Shown here in pieces: positions 5,612 to 6,972 of a stretch of DNA of 6,972 nt. The stretch spans positions 1-6,972 of the forward strand of contig CABSNA010000072.1 of NCBI GenBank assembly GCA_902478865.1, in the 5' to 3' direction. The number at the start of each line of letters is the position of its first letter. Position 1 is the first letter of the stretch. The DNA is from an uncultured Collinsella sp. (GTDB taxonomy: Bacteria; Actinomycetota; Coriobacteriia; Coriobacteriales; Coriobacteriaceae). The notes below the pieces were generated by a model. The model was not told the DNA's origin and searched no databases. It saw nothing but the letters and a program-made list of their open reading frames with translations. The translations under genes and the position numbers were made by a program.

Positions 5612-6226
5612 ATGAAACTTGGATGCGTCATTATGGCTTCGGGCGAGGGCAAGCGGTTTGGCTCTAACAAGATGCTTGCCGATATCTATGGCGAGCCGCT
5701 GATTGCCCGGACCATCGATTCGGTTCCCCGGGGCTTTGACGTCGTGGTTTCGACGCTTTGGCCCGAGGTCGCCCAGATTTGCGAGGACAAGCATTGCCCG
5801 TGCGTGCTGCACGATGGCGAGCTGCGCAGCGAAAGCGTCCGTGCGGGCCTTTCGTGGGGAGTCGAACGCAACTGGAAAGGTTGCCTCTTTTTGCCGGGCG
5901 ACCAGCCGCTCGTGAGTTCGGGTTCTTTTGAGGCTATGGTTCGTGCGTTTGACGAGTGTGGCCGCAAACATCCGGTGCGTCTTGCGTGCAACGGTGAGCC
6001 TTCGAGCCCGGTGCTCTTTCCGGCGGAACTGTTCGATGCACTTATGTGTCTTGAGGGCAAGGACGGCGGCGGTTCGATCCTCAAGGACCGTACCGACGTG
6101 GTGCTGGTCGAGGCGCGTGCCTACGAGCTGTGGGACGTCGATACCGCCAAGGGACAGCAACGCATAACGGAGCATATCGCCGCCTGCTCGTATTTTGATC
6201 GCGTGGCCAACTGCATCAATAAATAA
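5612..6226 (+). CDS. mocA: MocA-like molybdopterin cytidylyltransferase (MobA-like NTP transferase)
   Basis: A 204-residue single-domain NTP transferase. The N-terminal nucleotide-binding signature is MASGEGKRFGSNKML (8-22), a variant of the usual LAAGxGxRFGxxK. GDQP (96-99) in FLPGDQPLVS is typical of MocA, whereas MobA has GDMP. SSPVLFPAELFDAL and GKDGGGSIL (roughly 125-155) and the C-terminal ELWDVDTAKG complete the pattern. MocA (E. coli YgfJ is the paralogue in the equivalent cluster) joins CTP and Mo-molybdopterin into the cytosine dinucleotide cofactor of xanthine dehydrogenase-type enzymes. ATG 5612 is chosen because GGGGAGG (5598-5604) precedes it by seven bases; an in-frame GTG at 5513 lies inside the terminator and is rejected. 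Codon use is more relaxed than in dpaL-ygeY-ygeW, with several AAA lysines, implying lower expression. Nucleotide specificity and the client hydroxylase are inferred. Confidence 0.87.
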   Translation: MKLGCVIMASGEGKRFGSNKMLADIYGEPLIARTIDSVPRGFDVVVSTLWPEVAQICEDKHCPCVLHDGELRSESVRAGLSWGVERNWKGCLFLPGDQPLVSSGSFEAMVRAFDECGRKHPVRLACNGEPSSPVLFPAELFDALMCLEGKDGGGSILKDRTDVVLVEARAYELWDVDTAKGQQRITEHIAACSYFDRVANCINK

Positions 6227-6235
6227 GGAGCAATT

Positions 6236-6972
6236 ATGATCATCATCAAAAACGGCGCGCTCGTGACGCCCCAGGGGCTTCGCCGCGCCGATCTTGCCAT
6301 GGAGGGCGATAAGATTGTGCGGATCGCCGCGGCAATCGAGCCGGGCGAGGGCGATACCGTCCAGGACGCCACCGACTGTTGGGTGTTCCCCGGCTTTATC
6401 GACGGCCACACGCACATGCAGTGCTGGACTGGCATGGATTGGACGGCCGATAGCTTTGAGACCGGTACGCGTGCGGCTGCCTGCGGCGGTACGACGACCA
6501 TCGTGGACTACGCGACGGCCGATCGCGGCGTGACCATGCCCGATGCCTTGGCCGAGTGGCATCGCCGCGCCGACGGAACCTGCACGGCCAACTACGCGTT
6601 TCATATGGCACTCGCCGAGTGGAATGAACGCAACCGCGCCGATCTTTCGGCCATGCGCGAGGCGGGCGTGTCGTCGTTTAAGACCTACTTTGCCTATGAC
6701 CACCTGCGCCTGGACGACGCCGAGACGCTCGAGGTGCTGGAGGAGCTCAAGCGCGTGGGCGGTATCCTGTGCGTGCATTGCGAGAACGGCACGTTGGTCA
6801 ACGCGCTGCAGAAGCGCGTGTTTGAGCAGGGTATCCACGGGCCCGAGGGCCATGCGCTCAGCCGTCCAGACGTGTGTGAGGCCGAGGCCGTGAGCCGCCT
6901 GCTGTATCTGGCGCAGTTGGCCGGGGACGCTCCGGTCAACGTGGTGCACCTTTCGACCAAGCTGGGGCTCGA
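6236..6972 (+). CDS. hydA: Dihydropyrimidinase/hydantoinase (HyuA/HydA type), N-terminal 245 residues
   Basis: A cyclic-amide hydrolase of the amidohydrolase superfamily, cut by the window end after 245 of an expected ~460 residues. All binuclear-metal ligands that should appear in this part are visible: His58 and His60 in PGFIDGHTHMQ, the carboxylated Lys149 in SSFKTYFAYDH, His181 in CVHCENG and His238 in VVHLST. The final catalytic Asp lies beyond the window. Family enzymes open dihydropyrimidine or hydantoin rings; the E. coli homologue in the corresponding cluster is HyuA (YgeZ). Here a ring-opening step on a purine-derived intermediate is likely but inferred. The start ATG has AAGGAG (6225-6230) five bases upstream. 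That ribosome binding site overlaps the mocA stop codon, with only nine bases between the genes, so the two are co-transcribed and probably translationally coupled. SsnA or another amidohydrolase is less likely, given the SFKTY and HCENG motifs. Confidence 0.92.
   Translation, partial: MIIIKNGALVTPQGLRRADLAMEGDKIVRIAAAIEPGEGDTVQDATDCWVFPGFIDGHTHMQCWTGMDWTADSFETGTRAAACGGTTTIVDYATADRGVTMPDALAEWHRRADGTCTANYAFHMALAEWNERNRADLSAMREAGVSSFKTYFAYDHLRLDDAETLEVLEELKRVGGILCVHCENGTLVNALQKRVFEQGIHGPEGHALSRPDVCEAEAVSRLLYLAQLAGDAPVNVVHLSTKLGL

Overview
The window looks like one end of a draft assembly contig from a high-GC, anaerobic gut actinobacterium. A Coriobacteriia member such as Collinsella is my best guess, from the GC-rich codon use (Lys almost always AAG in the strongly biased genes) and the gene content; no rRNA or other marker is present to prove it. 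The first 42 bases are not genomic. They match one base of flow-cell primer, an 8-base Nextera i5 index and the 33-base Nextera Read 1 adapter/transposon end, so real sequence starts at 43.

Layout. Positions 43-331 (minus) hold the 5' part of an unrecognised gene with an Ala/Pro/Thr-rich tail, cut by the contig end. Positions 455-1108 (minus) encode a YheO/DauR-type PAS-HTH regulator. The AT-richer 277-bp region 1109-1385 separates it from a divergent plus-strand cluster: dpaL (1386-2600, 2,3-diaminopropionate ammonia-lyase), ygeY (2673-4058, M20-type metallohydrolase), ygeW (4260-5462, knotted catabolic carbamoyltransferase), a strong intrinsic terminator (5487-5524), then mocA (5612-6226, molybdopterin cytidylyltransferase-like) and a dihydropyrimidinase/hydantoinase gene (6236 to the window end, partial).

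How they fit together. These are the ygeX/ygeY/ygeW/hyuA/ygfJ gene families that cluster in E. coli and in anaerobic gut bacteria that degrade purines or uric acid. A cyclic-amide hydrolase opens a ring, YgeY and YgeW remove carbamoyl or ureido groups from a substituted 2,3-diaminopropionate, and DpaL converts diaminopropionate to pyruvate and ammonia. MocA would make the cytosine-dinucleotide form of molybdopterin for a xanthine dehydrogenase-type enzyme not seen here. The remaining genes expected for such a pathway (ygfK, ssnA, xdh, carbamate kinase, transporter) would have to lie beyond 6972 or elsewhere.

The most interesting non-coding signal is a pair of near-identical 15-bp palindromes, AACAAAC(AA/TT)TTTGTT, centred 51 bp apart in the divergent intergenic region. 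They are good candidate operators for the adjacent regulator. Further RNA-level structure includes a 12-bp perfect inverted repeat spanning the ygeY stop codon followed at once by a second strong hairpin, a leader hairpin ahead of ygeW, and a terminator that divides the cluster into two sections with visibly different codon bias.
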